A stretch of DNA of 64,000 bases from Streptomyces sp. NBC_00461 (GCF_036013935.1 NZ_CP107902.1:2017001-2081000), one strand, 5' to 3'. Positions 37,200-46,112 are shown, numbered from the stretch's first letter. Made by a program: numbers and translations. Notes: generated by a model not told the origin, from the sequence alone.

Positions 37200-38270
37200 A
37201 TGGCGGTGTCCCTCGGGATGCGTGTCTCGGGACTGCTCGTGGTCGGAGCGGTGGCGGTGGCTGTCGCGGCCTTCACCGGTGGCGGAACTGGCACACCGGA
37301 CAGAGGGGGCGGGCACGGCACGATCGTGACCGTCGGGCCGTCGGACGGTTCCCGTTCCGCTGCGTCGCCCCTGCCTCCCGTTCCCCGGCAGTCACCCGCC
37401 GGGGAAGCGGGCCCCACGGCACTGCCGAGCACCCCGGGCCACACCCACCGCACCACGGCACCGCCGACCGACACCTCCCCCACCCCTTCCCCCACCCACG
37501 GCAACAGCCTTCTCCTGAGCCCCGCTTGGCTCCCGCCCGGCCCGGTCTCGCCCGATGCCGACTCCACCCCCGACCCGTCCGGCGTCTACGACGAGCTCCG
37601 GGACCCGGAGCAGTGCCGGGCCGCCCTCGATGTCGTCCCGGCGGCCTCGGCCGACCCTCAGTGGCGGGTTGTGCGCGCGCTCGCGACGGCCTGTCTGGCG
37701 GTTCAGGGCCGAGGCGGCAGCTGGGACGGCGCGGCCGAGGAGTACACCGGCCTGGCCGGGAAGACGGACACCTGCAAGGGCCGCGCCGCCTACGCCGTCC
37801 TCGGCGGGCTGCTGGACTTCCACCGCCTGCACCCGGGCGCCACCGTGCGGTTGCACGCCTCGGGCGGCACGCCCGCGTGCGCCTACCGGGTCGCCGGCGT
37901 GGACACCGGCGGCGACGGCGAGGCGCAGCCCGGCGACCCGGTCGCGATCGAACTGCGGGATATCTGCTTCGACCCGTCCGAACTGCCGCGGTTCGGAAAC
38001 GTGTTCATCGGCGGGCAGCAGCTCGCCGGGCCGCCCGTGCAGCGGGCGCGGGCGGGCGACCGGCTGGTCCTGTCCGCAGTGGTGCCGTCCCTGGGCGGCT
38101 ACCCGCGCTCGGTCGACGTGGTCGTCCGGTACGGGACCACCGAGGCGCGGCTGAAGGACGCGTTCACGGTCGTGGCACCCGCCGCGCTCCCGTCACCCGG
38201 TGTCCCGTCAGGGTCGCCACAGGGGGTGCTCCCGCTCGGCCCACTCCCGGCTCACCTTCCCGGTCCGTAG
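37200..38270 (+). CDS. Hypothetical membrane-anchored or secreted protein
   Basis: A protein of about 356 residues with an N-terminal hydrophobic anchor (MRVSGLLVVGAVAVAVAAF), then a 90-residue Ser/Thr/Pro-rich extracellular linker and a C-terminal globular domain of about 230 residues with two Cys pairs (EQCRAALD, TDTCKGRAAY, TPACAYRV, DICFDPSEL). I do not recognise the family. The ATG at 37200 is chosen for its GGGGGG site; the frame is open from ATG 37149. Its last 63 bases overlap the convergent cytochrome b gene, an unusual tail-to-tail overlap that may mean one stop is drifted. Confidence 0.65.
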   Translation: MAVSLGMRVSGLLVVGAVAVAVAAFTGGGTGTPDRGGGHGTIVTVGPSDGSRSAASPLPPVPRQSPAGEAGPTALPSTPGHTHRTTAPPTDTSPTPSPTHGNSLLLSPAWLPPGPVSPDADSTPDPSGVYDELRDPEQCRAALDVVPAASADPQWRVVRALATACLAVQGRGGSWDGAAEEYTGLAGKTDTCKGRAAYAVLGGLLDFHRLHPGATVRLHASGGTPACAYRVAGVDTGGDGEAQPGDPVAIELRDICFDPSELPRFGNVFIGGQQLAGPPVQRARAGDRLVLSAVVPSLGGYPRSVDVVVRYGTTEARLKDAFTVVAPAALPSPGVPSGSPQGVLPLGPLPAHLPGP

Positions 38271-38834
38271 CCCGCCGCGTGCCTCGGGATCCGCGATCGC
38301 CATGCCGATGTGCCCCGCGAGGACGATGCCGATGGTCAGGGCGAGCCAGTCGTGGACGAAGGTCGCGCTGGTGCGCCACACGATCGGGGTGAGATGGGTG
38401 AACCACATGATCAGGCCGGTGCCGAGCATCACCAGGGTCGCCCCGGCGATCCAGGCCGCGTAGATCTTCTGTCCGGCGTTGAACTTGGCCGCCGGACGCG
38501 CCGAGCGCCGCTTGTCGCGCAGCAGGGCGCCGCGCAGCCACACCCTGTCGTGCGGGCCGAAGCGGTTCAGGTGCCCCAGGTCGGCGCGGAACCAACGGGA
38601 GGCAAGGCCGAGCAGGACAGGCACGGGCAGGGCGAGCCCGGCGCACTCGTGGACCCGGACCACCACCTCGCGGCGGCCGACGAGTTCGGCGAACTGCGGG
38701 ATGTAGAGGAACGCGGCCGTCACCACGCACACGCCCATCAGTGCGGCGGTCGTGCGGTGCACCCAGCGCTGCGCGGGCCCGAACCGGCGGATCTCGGCGA
38801 CCGGCGGGGTGTGTGCCTCAGCTCGTAGGGTCAT
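38208..38834 (-). CDS. Cytochrome b/b6-domain membrane subunit (electron donor of the molybdopterin oxidoreductase)
   Basis: A 208-residue four-helix membrane cytochrome b of the formate-dehydrogenase-gamma/YedZ-like type. Histidines suitable for two b haems are visible in RWVHRTTAALMG, VHECAGLALPVPVLLG and VHDWLALTIGIVLAGHIGM. It overlaps the molybdopterin subunit start by 17 bases, so the two make a membrane-bound oxidoreductase that passes electrons between quinone and a periplasmic-side molybdopterin site. Confidence 0.82.
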   Translation of the reverse strand: MTLRAEAHTPPVAEIRRFGPAQRWVHRTTAALMGVCVVTAAFLYIPQFAELVGRREVVVRVHECAGLALPVPVLLGLASRWFRADLGHLNRFGPHDRVWLRGALLRDKRRSARPAAKFNAGQKIYAAWIAGATLVMLGTGLIMWFTHLTPIVWRTSATFVHDWLALTIGIVLAGHIGMAIADPEARGGLRTGKVSREWAEREHPLWRP

Positions 38835-39570
38835 CGTCCCGCCCGTTCGACTTGCCGACCCAGGCGTCGACGTCGTAGCCGAGGTGCTCCCAGTAGCCCG
38901 GCTTCACGTCCTCGGTGACGGTGATGCCGGAGAGCCATTTGGCGGACTTGTAGAAGTACATCGGCGCCACGTAGAGGCGGACCGGGCCGCCGTGGGCGTG
39001 GCCGATGTCCTTGTTCTGCATGCGCAGCGCCACCAGGACGTCGGAGCGGCGGGCCTGGGCGAGGGTGAGGCTCTCGGAGTACGTGCCGTCGAAGCAGGTG
39101 AAGCGCACGGCCCCGGCCTTGCCCCGCACGCCCGCCGCGTCCAGCAGCCGGGACAGCCGTACGCCTTCGAAGGGGGTGTCGGGGACCCGCCAGCCGGTGA
39201 CGCACTGGACGTCCTTGACCAGCTTGGTCTGCGGCAGGGCACGCAGGTCGTCGAGCGTGTAGGTCTTCGGGCGGTCGACGAGTCCGTCCACGGTGAGGCG
39301 GTAGTTCAGGGCGTTCCTGTGCGGCACGGAGGAGGCGACCGAGTAGTAGCGGAACCCGCCGCCGTTGGGGAGCAGGCCGGTCAGACCGGTGGGGTCCTTG
39401 TCGGCCGCCGCGCCGAGGAAGCCCTCCAGGGCGTTCTGCAGCGTGGGTGCGGCGATCACGCCGAGGGCGCCCAGGCCGATGGTGCCGAGCAGGACACGGC
39501 GCCCGATCGGTGTGCCGCGCTCCTCGGGTGCCTTCGGGCTGCCGGGCTCCTCGGGTTGTTCGGAGTTCAC
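38818..39570 (-). CDS. Molybdopterin-dependent oxidoreductase, sulfite oxidase/MsrP-like
   Basis: A 250-residue protein of the sulfite-oxidase fold. A twin-arginine signal (GRRVLLGTIGLGALGVIAAP, about residues 23-42) indicates export by Tat. The Mo-ligating cysteine lies in KDVQCVTGWRV. It is shorter than classic sulfite oxidase and lacks the dimerisation domain, like MsrP-type repair or nitrate-reductase-like proteins. Start is GTG at 39570. The substrate is unknown; coupling to the cytochrome b suggests a respiratory or repair role. Confidence 0.82.
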   Translation of the reverse strand: MNSEQPEEPGSPKAPEERGTPIGRRVLLGTIGLGALGVIAAPTLQNALEGFLGAAADKDPTGLTGLLPNGGGFRYYSVASSVPHRNALNYRLTVDGLVDRPKTYTLDDLRALPQTKLVKDVQCVTGWRVPDTPFEGVRLSRLLDAAGVRGKAGAVRFTCFDGTYSESLTLAQARRSDVLVALRMQNKDIGHAHGGPVRLYVAPMYFYKSAKWLSGITVTEDVKPGYWEHLGYDVDAWVGKSNGRDDDPTS

Positions 39571-39583
39571 GTATCCATTCGAA

Positions 39584-39619
39584 CACCCGCGACCCCGGTG
39601 GGACCAGGAATCGCGGGTG
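39584..39619. promoter_or_regulatory. Inverted repeat upstream of the molybdopterin oxidoreductase operon
   Basis: A perfect 9-bp inverted repeat (CACCCGCGA at 39584-39592 and TCGCGGGTG at 39611-39619, 18-base loop) starts 14 bases upstream of the GTG. Its position suits an operator or 5'-UTR structure; a terminator for the gene upstream is less likely because that gene is divergent in function and ends further away. A second smaller hairpin CCGTAA...TTACGG lies a few bases beyond. Confidence 0.35.
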
Positions 39620-39727
39620 CTCGTCAGGGTTCCGTAATCACTTCTTACGGCGTTCTCAGAAACCGGCGCCCGAAAAGCCGGTCAGCATGCGTGCCTGCTC
39701 CGCATACGTGCCTGTTCCCCATGCGTA

Positions 39728-41269
39728 CTACGACGTCTCCTGCGCCGCCCTGTCCAGCTGGAATGCCTCGTTGCCGAGTCCGATCCGGGCGTGTGCCTCG
39801 GGGACGCGCGAGCGCAGGACCAGCCCCTGGGCCAGGCCGACGACCAGGGCGAGGCCGATGATGCCCGGCAGCGCCCAGCTCAGGGCCGAGTCGGGGCCGG
39901 CACCGACCAGCACGTCGAAGTCCTTGACGGTGTAGCCGGCGATCACGAGCAGGGCGACGGCGGCGAGCGCGGAGGTCACCAGGCGCCACCGCTGGGCGCC
40001 CAGGGCGCCGCGCCGGGCGAAGAAGACGATGACCGACACGGAGGCCGCCGCCATCAACAGGATCACGCCGAGGGCGCCGATGTTGCCGAACCAGGTGAAC
40101 AGGTGCAGCACCGGCTCGGTGGGGTCGCCGGTGGGCTTGTCGTCGGCGATCGCGAAGGCGATCACGACGACCGCCGCCACGGCCGTCTGCAGCAGGGAAC
40201 CACTGCCGGGAGCGCCGCTCGAACCGGTCGTTCGGCCGAAGGTGCGCGGCAGCAGGCCCTCGCGCCCCATGGCGAAGGTGTAGCGGGCGACGACGTTGTG
40301 GAAGCTGAGCATGGCCGCGAACATGCCCGTCACGAACAGGACGTGCAGGACGTCGGTGAAGGTGGAGCCGAGCCGGGACTCGGTCAGCGAGAAGAGCATT
40401 CCGGCGCTCTCCTTGCGGGCCACGCCGACCACCTGCGTGGGGCCCGCGGCGACGGTCAGGGCCCAGCTGCTGACGGAGAAGAAGACGGCCACGCCGGCCA
40501 CCGCGAGGAACATCACGCGCGGCACCAGGATGTGCGGCTTGCTGGTCTCCTCCGCGTACACGGGCGCCTGCTCGAAGCCGAGGAAGGCCGCGATGCAGAA
40601 GCAGAGCGCGGTACCCACCCCTGCGCCGCTGAGCGTGTCCGGGTTGAAGGCGTGCAGCGACAGGCCCTCCCCGGCCGGGTCGCCGATCGCCGCGATGTCG
40701 AAGACCACCACCAGGATCACCTCGACGACCAGCAGTACGCCCAGCACGCGCGCGTTGACGTCGATCTTCAGCCAGCCCAGCAGACCGACGACCGCCAGCG
40801 CCGCCAGCGCCGGTATCCACCAGGCGATCTCCAGGTGGGCGTAGGTGGAGAAGAGCCCGGAGACCTCGAAGCCGAAGATGCCGTAGATGCCGACCTGCAG
40901 GGCGTTGTAGGCGACCAGCGCCACGAGGGCGGCACCCGCGCCGGCGGTGCCGCCCAGACCCCGGGAGATGTACGCGTAGAAGGCGCCCGCGTTGTGGACG
41001 TGCCGGCTCATCTCGGCGTAGCCGACGCTGAAGAGGACCAGCACCACGCCGAGGGCGACGAACAGGAGGGGCTGGCCGACGATCCCCATCACCGCGAATG
41101 TGGTGGGCATGACACCCGCGACCACCATGAGGGGGGCGGTCGCGGCGAGCACGGAGAGCAGCAGTCCTCCCGTGCCGAGGCGGTCGGCGCGCAGGGCGCG
41201 CTCCTGCCCCAGATACGTACTGATGCCGTCGGCGGCGGGTCTGCTCGCGTTGGAACTGCCCGTGGTCAT
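39728..41269 (-). CDS. APC family amino-acid/polyamine permease
   Basis: A 513-residue membrane protein with 12-14 hydrophobic helices. The APC consensus is visible in the first helix region (LSVLAATAPLMVVAGVMPTTFAVMG) and in GFEQAPVYAEETSKPHILVPR, which is diagnostic of APC permeases. Substrate not predictable. It is preceded on the same strand by a TPR-like hypothetical gene 35 bases away, so they may be co-transcribed. Confidence 0.88.
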   Translation of the reverse strand: MTTGSSNASRPAADGISTYLGQERALRADRLGTGGLLLSVLAATAPLMVVAGVMPTTFAVMGIVGQPLLFVALGVVLVLFSVGYAEMSRHVHNAGAFYAYISRGLGGTAGAGAALVALVAYNALQVGIYGIFGFEVSGLFSTYAHLEIAWWIPALAALAVVGLLGWLKIDVNARVLGVLLVVEVILVVVFDIAAIGDPAGEGLSLHAFNPDTLSGAGVGTALCFCIAAFLGFEQAPVYAEETSKPHILVPRVMFLAVAGVAVFFSVSSWALTVAAGPTQVVGVARKESAGMLFSLTESRLGSTFTDVLHVLFVTGMFAAMLSFHNVVARYTFAMGREGLLPRTFGRTTGSSGAPGSGSLLQTAVAAVVVIAFAIADDKPTGDPTEPVLHLFTWFGNIGALGVILLMAAASVSVIVFFARRGALGAQRWRLVTSALAAVALLVIAGYTVKDFDVLVGAGPDSALSWALPGIIGLALVVGLAQGLVLRSRVPEAHARIGLGNEAFQLDRAAQETS

Positions 41270-41303
41270 CGCAGGACCGTCCTTCTGGTTGGCGTCGGGA
41301 GTG

Positions 41304-42320
41304 TCATGCCGTGCCGAGCGCGGCGGCGCGCGCGGTACGGAAGGCGGAGTGCGGATCGCGGTCCGGGTAGGACCACGGCGCCGCGGTGGCGTGCTCGCCG
41401 ATGCGGTGGAAGAGGGCGGCGGCCTCGGCGCCCCGGCCCTCGCAGACCTTGGCGTGGGCGAGGAAGTTGAGGTCGACCAGGCGGCGCGGGTGGCCCTCGT
41501 GCTCCCACTCCAGCCACCAGTCGAAGGCGGTCTTCATGACCTGGCGGGCCCGGCGCCCGGTCCAGTGCCCGGAGGCGGCCGGGTCCGCCGGTTCCTGTCC
41601 GGCGGCGGCCAGCACGCGGTAGCGCTCGGCGTGGGCGACGACCGGCAGGATCGCGAGCGGGGAGTCGGCGGGGGCCTGTTCGGCGGCCCAGTTGGCGAAG
41701 TCGTAGACCTCGTGCAGGGGGTCGGGGCCGGCGCTCGCGTGCCGCTCGGCGAGGTGGGCGACCATCAGGTGGTGGGCGTGGTGGTGGTCGGCGTACCGGC
41801 CGCGGACCTGGTCGAAGAGCCGTGCGGTCTCCTCGTCCGCGCCCCCGTTCCGTTCCAGCATGAGCAGACCCAGCCACGGGGTGGGATCCGCGGGTACCAG
41901 GGCGGCGGCGTCCCGGCAGGCCTCCCGGGCACGGTCGGGCTTCTCCTTGCCCCGCAGGGCGCGCCGGACCAGTGCGAGCGCGAGCAGCACGGCCGCGTCG
42001 GCGGAGTCGGGCTCGGCGAGCAGCCAGTCCCCGGCCCAGGCGGCACTGTAGGGCTCCAGCGCCAGCACGGTGATCCGGTGCCCGCGGCGGTCCCAGTCGT
42101 CGCCGGTGTGCACGAGCAGGGACCGCGCGGCCTGCCACCGCCCCTGCGCCAACGCGGCGCGGGCGCCGGAGAGTTCGGCGTCGTCCAGGGCCGCGTCGAG
42201 CGCCTGGGCGGCCACACGCTTGCGGCCCCGGCCGAGGGGTGGCGGGGGTGGAGACACCGCGGGAACTTCCTCACGCGACACGGCTCGTCGGCCGGTTTCG
42301 GCTTGCCGTCGACTGGTCAC
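41304..42320 (-). CDS. Hypothetical helical (TPR-like) cytoplasmic protein
   Basis: A protein of about 338 residues rich in Ala, Leu and Arg, with helix pairs resembling TPR or SEL1 repeats (DDAELSGARAALAQGRWQAARSLL, DSADAAVLLALALVRRALRG, ARLFDQVRGRYADHHHAHHLMVAHLAE). It ends with WSYPDRDPHSAFRTARAAAL. No enzyme motif. Proteins like this are widely conserved in Streptomyces without a known role. GTG at 42320 is chosen because GGGGGG precedes it; TTG at 42341 and GTG at 42281 are alternatives. Confidence 0.7.
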   Translation of the reverse strand: MTSRRQAETGRRAVSREEVPAVSPPPPPLGRGRKRVAAQALDAALDDAELSGARAALAQGRWQAARSLLVHTGDDWDRRGHRITVLALEPYSAAWAGDWLLAEPDSADAAVLLALALVRRALRGKEKPDRAREACRDAAALVPADPTPWLGLLMLERNGGADEETARLFDQVRGRYADHHHAHHLMVAHLAERHASAGPDPLHEVYDFANWAAEQAPADSPLAILPVVAHAERYRVLAAAGQEPADPAASGHWTGRRARQVMKTAFDWWLEWEHEGHPRRLVDLNFLAHAKVCEGRGAEAAALFHRIGEHATAAPWSYPDRDPHSAFRTARAAALGTA

Positions 42321-42656
42321 GCACAGCAAACCCCCCGCCAATGCTTTGCGTCAAGAGATGTACGGCTGTTACACGCGTCAACTTCCGTTACTGCAGGGGC
42401 ATTTGTGATCAGGTGACCTGCGGCAGCCCCGGTATGTGCGGTCACGGATGTGGCGTACGCCATGGCGCCCCCGGTTCCGGCACCTCACCATGGCGGGACG
42501 GCCACGTCACCGTCCTTGATCGTCCTTCGACCGTCGGGGCAACGTGACGGAGCCGACTCCCCGGATCCGGGTACTCCCAGGAGCCTGCCGGGCGCCGGGA
42601 CGCTACAGTCACCCAAACGCACCCCGAGGCCCGGCCCGACGATCGAGGTACGCAGC
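42321..42656. other. 336-bp intergenic region between divergent genes
   Basis: No credible gene here. A TACAGT sequence at 42604-42609 is a fair -10 box for the DMT transporter gene, whose GTG is 48 bases downstream. Nothing else identifiable was seen. Confidence 0.5.
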
Positions 42657-43550
42657 GTGTCCGTTCTGGTTCTGATTCTCGCCGTGAGCGCCGCCTGCTG
42701 CCTGGGCTTCGGCTTCGTGCTCCAGCAGAACGCGGCCCAGCAGGCACCCCTGAGCGACTTCCTCTCGCTGCGTCTGCTCTTCGACCTGATGCAGGTGCCG
42801 CGCTGGCTGGGCGGCATCGGCCTGATGGTGGCCGGCATGGTCCTGGGCGCGATCGCGCTGAGCCAGGGCGAGATCTCCCTCGTCGAACCCCTGCTGGCCA
42901 CGAACCTCCTCTTCGCCCTCGCCCTCTCCCGCAAGCAGACCAGGCAGCCGCTGGGCCGCCAGGGCTGGGGCGGACTCGCGCTGCTCGCGGGCGGCGTCAC
43001 CGCCTTCATCGTCGCGGGCCGGCCGCACGGCGGCACCGCGGTCAGCGACCCCTTCCGGCACTGGCTGATCATCGGTGCCATGATCGGCCTCGCGCTGCTC
43101 CTGACGACGTACGCGAAGCGCTCCCGCCTCAGCTCCGGCCCGGTCCTCCTCGCCCTCGCCGCGGGTCTCCTCTACGGCGTCCAGGACGCCCTGACCCGGG
43201 TCAGCGGGCAGCGCTTCTCCGAGGGCGGCCTCACCGAGCTGGTCACCGGCTGGCAGCCGTACGGCGTCGCGGCCCTCGGCGTCACCGGCCTGATCCTGGT
43301 CCAGAGCGCGTTCGAGACGGCCCCCCTGCGCATGTCGCTGCCCGCCCTCACCGCGGCCCAGCCGCTCGCCGGCATCATCTGCGGAGTGGGCTTCCTGGGC
43401 GACCGCCTGCGCACCGACACGGGAGCGCTCGCCTGGGAGGCGGCCGGTCTCGCGGCGATCGTCGGCGGCATCGTCCTGCTCGGCCTGCACCCGTGCATGC
43501 CGAGCGGCGCGGCGAAGCCGCAGCGGGTCCGGGACCTGCAGCCGAACTGA
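42657..43550 (+). CDS. DMT superfamily transporter (EamA/NIPA-like)
   Basis: A 297-residue membrane protein with about nine or ten hydrophobic helices. The start region (LAVSAACCLGFGFVLQQNAAQQAPL) and SQGEISLVEPLLATNLLFAL match DMT family proteins that resemble eukaryotic NIPA magnesium transporters. A second internal repeat (LLYGVQDALTRVSG) supports two EamA-like halves. Substrate unknown. GTG at 42657 has GAGG about 8 bases upstream; the long frame upstream from 42450 is rejected. Confidence 0.8.
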   Translation: MSVLVLILAVSAACCLGFGFVLQQNAAQQAPLSDFLSLRLLFDLMQVPRWLGGIGLMVAGMVLGAIALSQGEISLVEPLLATNLLFALALSRKQTRQPLGRQGWGGLALLAGGVTAFIVAGRPHGGTAVSDPFRHWLIIGAMIGLALLLTTYAKRSRLSSGPVLLALAAGLLYGVQDALTRVSGQRFSEGGLTELVTGWQPYGVAALGVTGLILVQSAFETAPLRMSLPALTAAQPLAGIICGVGFLGDRLRTDTGALAWEAAGLAAIVGGIVLLGLHPCMPSGAAKPQRVRDLQPN

Positions 43551-43587
43551 CGTCGTCCTGCTGACGCCGTCCTGCTTGGATGGCCGT

Positions 43588-44121
43588 ATGACGAGCCCCG
43601 CAGACGAGATCCTCGACATCGTCGACGAGAACGACCAGGTCATCGGCCGGTCCCCGCGCGGCGAGGTGTACGCCGAGGGCCTGCGCCACCGCTGCGTCTT
43701 CATCCAGGCCAGGGACGCGCAAGGCCGCCTCTTCGTCCACCGCCGCACCCCGACCAAGCTGGTCTTCCCCTCCCTCTACGACATGTTCGTCGGCGGAGTG
43801 GTCGGCGCGGGCGAGTCCTACGACGACGCGGCGCTGCGCGAGGCCGAGGAGGAACTGGGTGTCTCCGGGCTCCCGGACCCGGGCTTCCTCTTCAAGTTCC
43901 TGTACGACGACGGCGCCGGCCGGACCTGGTGGTCGGCGGTGTACGAGGTCCGCTGCGATCTGCCGGTCGATCCGCAGGCCGAGGAGGTGGCCTGGCACGC
44001 GTTCCTGCCGGAGGCGGAGGTGGAGCGACGTCTGCCGGAGTGGGAGTGGGTGCCGGACGGGCTGGCGGCGTACGAGCGCTTGAAGGCCTTCCGAGGCACG
44101 TCCGGCCCTCCCGGCCTCTGA
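43588..44121 (+). CDS. NUDIX hydrolase (isopentenyl-diphosphate isomerase-like NUDIX group)
   Basis: A 177-residue NUDIX enzyme. The NUDIX box is complete: GGVVGAGESYDDAALREAEEELG (the GX5EX7REUXEEXGU pattern). The preceding segment GLRHRCVFIQARDAQGRLFVHRR and DMFVGG resemble the YfcD/IDI-type group of NUDIX hydrolases. Substrate unknown. ATG at 43588 gives the usual N-terminus MTSPADEILDIVDENDQVIGR; a start 12 bases upstream is possible. Confidence 0.85.
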   Translation: MTSPADEILDIVDENDQVIGRSPRGEVYAEGLRHRCVFIQARDAQGRLFVHRRTPTKLVFPSLYDMFVGGVVGAGESYDDAALREAEEELGVSGLPDPGFLFKFLYDDGAGRTWWSAVYEVRCDLPVDPQAEEVAWHAFLPEAEVERRLPEWEWVPDGLAAYERLKAFRGTSGPPGL

Positions 44122-44157
44122 GGACGAGGCCCGTTCAGGGCCGATAAAGTCCTGAAC

Positions 44158-44550
44158 GTGATCGACCTTGCACGAAACATCCGGCTCTGGTTCGCACCCG
44201 AACAGGTCCGGCAGGACGGCCGCACCCCCGATTACCGCTTCTCGCTGGCGAACGAGCGCACCTTCCTGGCCTGGCTGCGCACCGCGCTCGCCCTGATCGG
44301 CGGCGGCTTCGCGGTGGACCAGTTCCTGCCGGACCTGCGCTGGGCCTGGCGGGTCGGGCTCGCGCTCGCGCTGCTCGGAGCGGGCGTGCTGTGCTCCCTG
44401 CGTGCGGTCAATCACTGGATGCGCTGCGAGCGTGCCATGCGCCGCGGCGAGGACCTGCCGGTCTCACGGTTCCCGGCGGTGCTGAGCGTGGTCGTCGCCG
44501 TCGTGGCCGTGGCGATGGTCGTCGTCGTGCTCTTCGGGTGGGAGGGATGA
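44158..44550 (+). CDS. DUF202 (YidH-like) membrane protein
   Basis: A 130-residue protein with three hydrophobic helices and the DUF202 signature ANERTFLAWLRTALALIGGGFAVDQFL. Function unknown; related proteins are inner-membrane. It overlaps the next DUF202 gene by 4 bases (ATGA), giving the common Streptomyces DUF202 pair. Confidence 0.88.
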   Translation: MIDLARNIRLWFAPEQVRQDGRTPDYRFSLANERTFLAWLRTALALIGGGFAVDQFLPDLRWAWRVGLALALLGAGVLCSLRAVNHWMRCERAMRRGEDLPVSRFPAVLSVVVAVVAVAMVVVVLFGWEG

Positions 44551-44870
44551 CCGCCGACGCGGTGCCCGAGCGCGACCCCGGGCTGCAGCCGGAGCGGACC
44601 CGGCTGGCCTGGCGGCGTACGACACTGGCGAGCACCGTGGCCGCCGTTCTCGCCATGAGGACCGCGCTGCACGGCGATGCCTCCCCGGTCGACGTCGTGG
44701 CCTGCGCCCTGTGCTGCGCCCTCTGGCTCGGCTTCCTCCTGATCGCCCACCGCCGAATCCGCACCCTGTCATCGCCCGACAGCCCCCACGCCCTCGCCCC
44801 CCGCCACGCCACCACAGCCGTCCTGTGCACCATCGCCGTCGCAGCCTGCGGAGCGGCCCTCGTCCTCTGA
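44547..44870 (+). CDS. DUF202 membrane protein, second of the pair
   Basis: A 107-residue DUF202 protein (LQPERTRLAWRRTTLASTVAAVLAMRTAL) with three hydrophobic helices. The last 23 codons and the stop belong to the first copy of a 149-bp tandem repeat. The third copy of the repeat ends with a diverged version encoding a tail of ACGAGLGF and TAA, which looks like the ancestral end of the gene. The stop used now is TGA in copy 1, so the protein's tail was effectively preserved by the duplication. Confidence 0.85.
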   Translation: MTADAVPERDPGLQPERTRLAWRRTTLASTVAAVLAMRTALHGDASPVDVVACALCCALWLGFLLIAHRRIRTLSSPDSPHALAPRHATTAVLCTIAVAACGAALVL

Positions 44871-45168
44871 CCGGAAACACCGCACCGCACCGCGACACCC
44901 CCCGACAACCGTCGCGGCCCACACCCCGTGCTCCATCTCGCAGGGCTCCCCGCCACGCCACCACAGCCGTCCTGTGCACCATCGCCGTCGCAGCCTGCGG
45001 AGCGGCCCTCGTCCTCTGACCGGAAACACCGCACCGCACCGCGACACCCCCCGACAACCGCCGCGGCCCACACCCCGTCCTCCATCTCGCAGGGCTCCCC
45101 GCCACGCCACCACAGCCGTCCTGTGCACCATCGCCGTCGCGGCGTGCGGGGCGGGCCTCGGCTTCTAA
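44801..45168 (+). repeat. 149-bp tandem repeat (about 2.5 copies) spanning the 3' end of the DUF202 gene
   Basis: Copy 1 at 44801-44949 and copy 2 at 44950-45098 differ by two bases that I can see; copy 3 at 45099-45168 is partial and diverges after about 45 bases, ending at TAA 45166-45168. Each copy begins with CCGCCACGCCACCACAGCC. Because 149 is not a multiple of three, later copies are out of frame with the gene. It is a recent local duplication between two convergent genes, not a CRISPR or mobile element. Confidence 0.92.
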
Positions 45169-46112
45169 CCGGCCGGTTCCACTTCCCAGTCCACCGTCAC
45201 CACGATCTTTCCCCGCGTCCGGCCTTGCTGGCTGAGGCGGTGGGCGTCCGCCGCGCGTTCCAGTGGGAACGTCTCCGAGACATGCACGGACACGACGCCC
45301 TGTTCCGCCAGTTCGGTCAGCCGCAGCAGGTCCTCGGCGTCCGGGCGCACCCAGCAGTACCGGCCGCCGTAGCCGATGACGTCGCCGTCGGCGATCGACG
45401 CCAGACGGCCCTGTGGGACCAGCAGGTCGACCGAGGTCTTCAGGGCCTCGCCGCCGACGGTGTCGAACACGGCGTCCACGCCCTCGGGCGCCAGCCCGCG
45501 CATCCGCTCGGCCAGCCCCTCGCCGTACTTCACAGGCTCGCAGCCCAGCCCCCGCAGGAAGTCGTGGTTGCCCTCGCTCGCCGTGCCGATCACCCGGGCG
45601 CCCAGATGCCGGGCCAGTTGGACGGCGATGGAGCCGACCCCGCCCGCGGCCGCGTGCACCAGGACCGTGTCACCGCGCCCGACCTGGAGCGCCTTCACCA
45701 GCACCTGGTAGGCGGTGAGCCCCGCCAGCGGCAGCCCGGCCGCCTCCTCCCAGGTGAGGTTGCGCGGCTTGCGGGCGAGGGTGCGCACCGGGGCGGCGAC
45801 GTACTCGGCGAAGGTGCCGCGGGAGAGGAAGTCCTCGCGCACGTACCCGATGACCTCGTCCCCGGCGGTGAACTCCGGGACGGAGACGCCCGGTTGCACC
45901 ACCACGCCGGAGACGTCCCAGCCGGGCACCACGGGGAAGACGGGGTCGAGCATTCCGTCGAGGTAGCCCTCGCGGCACTTCCAGTCGACGGGATTGACGG
46001 CGGCCGCGCGGACCTTGACCAGCACGGCGTCGGGGCCGACCTTCGGATCGCCCACCTCGCCGTACTCGAGCACGTCCGGTCCGCCGTACCGGCTGTAGCT
46101 GATGCCTTTCAT
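45165..46112 (-). CDS. NADP-dependent oxidoreductase, quinone oxidoreductase (MDR) family
   Basis: A 315-residue zeta-crystallin-type MDR enzyme without zinc cysteines. The cofactor segment HAAAGGVGSIAVQLARHLGARVIGTAS and the start MKGISYSRYGGPDVL are typical. It likely reduces quinones or enones with NADPH. ATG at 46112 is chosen; the longer frame is shadow. Its TAG stop at 45165-45167 overlaps the end of the 149-bp repeat of the convergent gene. Confidence 0.87.
   Translation of the reverse strand: MKGISYSRYGGPDVLEYGEVGDPKVGPDAVLVKVRAAAVNPVDWKCREGYLDGMLDPVFPVVPGWDVSGVVVQPGVSVPEFTAGDEVIGYVREDFLSRGTFAEYVAAPVRTLARKPRNLTWEEAAGLPLAGLTAYQVLVKALQVGRGDTVLVHAAAGGVGSIAVQLARHLGARVIGTASEGNHDFLRGLGCEPVKYGEGLAERMRGLAPEGVDAVFDTVGGEALKTSVDLLVPQGRLASIADGDVIGYGGRYCWVRPDAEDLLRLTELAEQGVVSVHVSETFPLERAADAHRLSQQGRTRGKIVVTVDWEVEPAG

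Noticed and set aside
44711..45168. Frames running through the 149-bp repeat
   Set aside because: They are Arg/Pro/His-rich and arise because the repeat length is not a multiple of three; no ribosome site supports them.
44801..45168. Tandem repeat considered as a CRISPR array
   Set aside because: The repeat unit is 149 bp with no unique spacers and no nearby cas genes.
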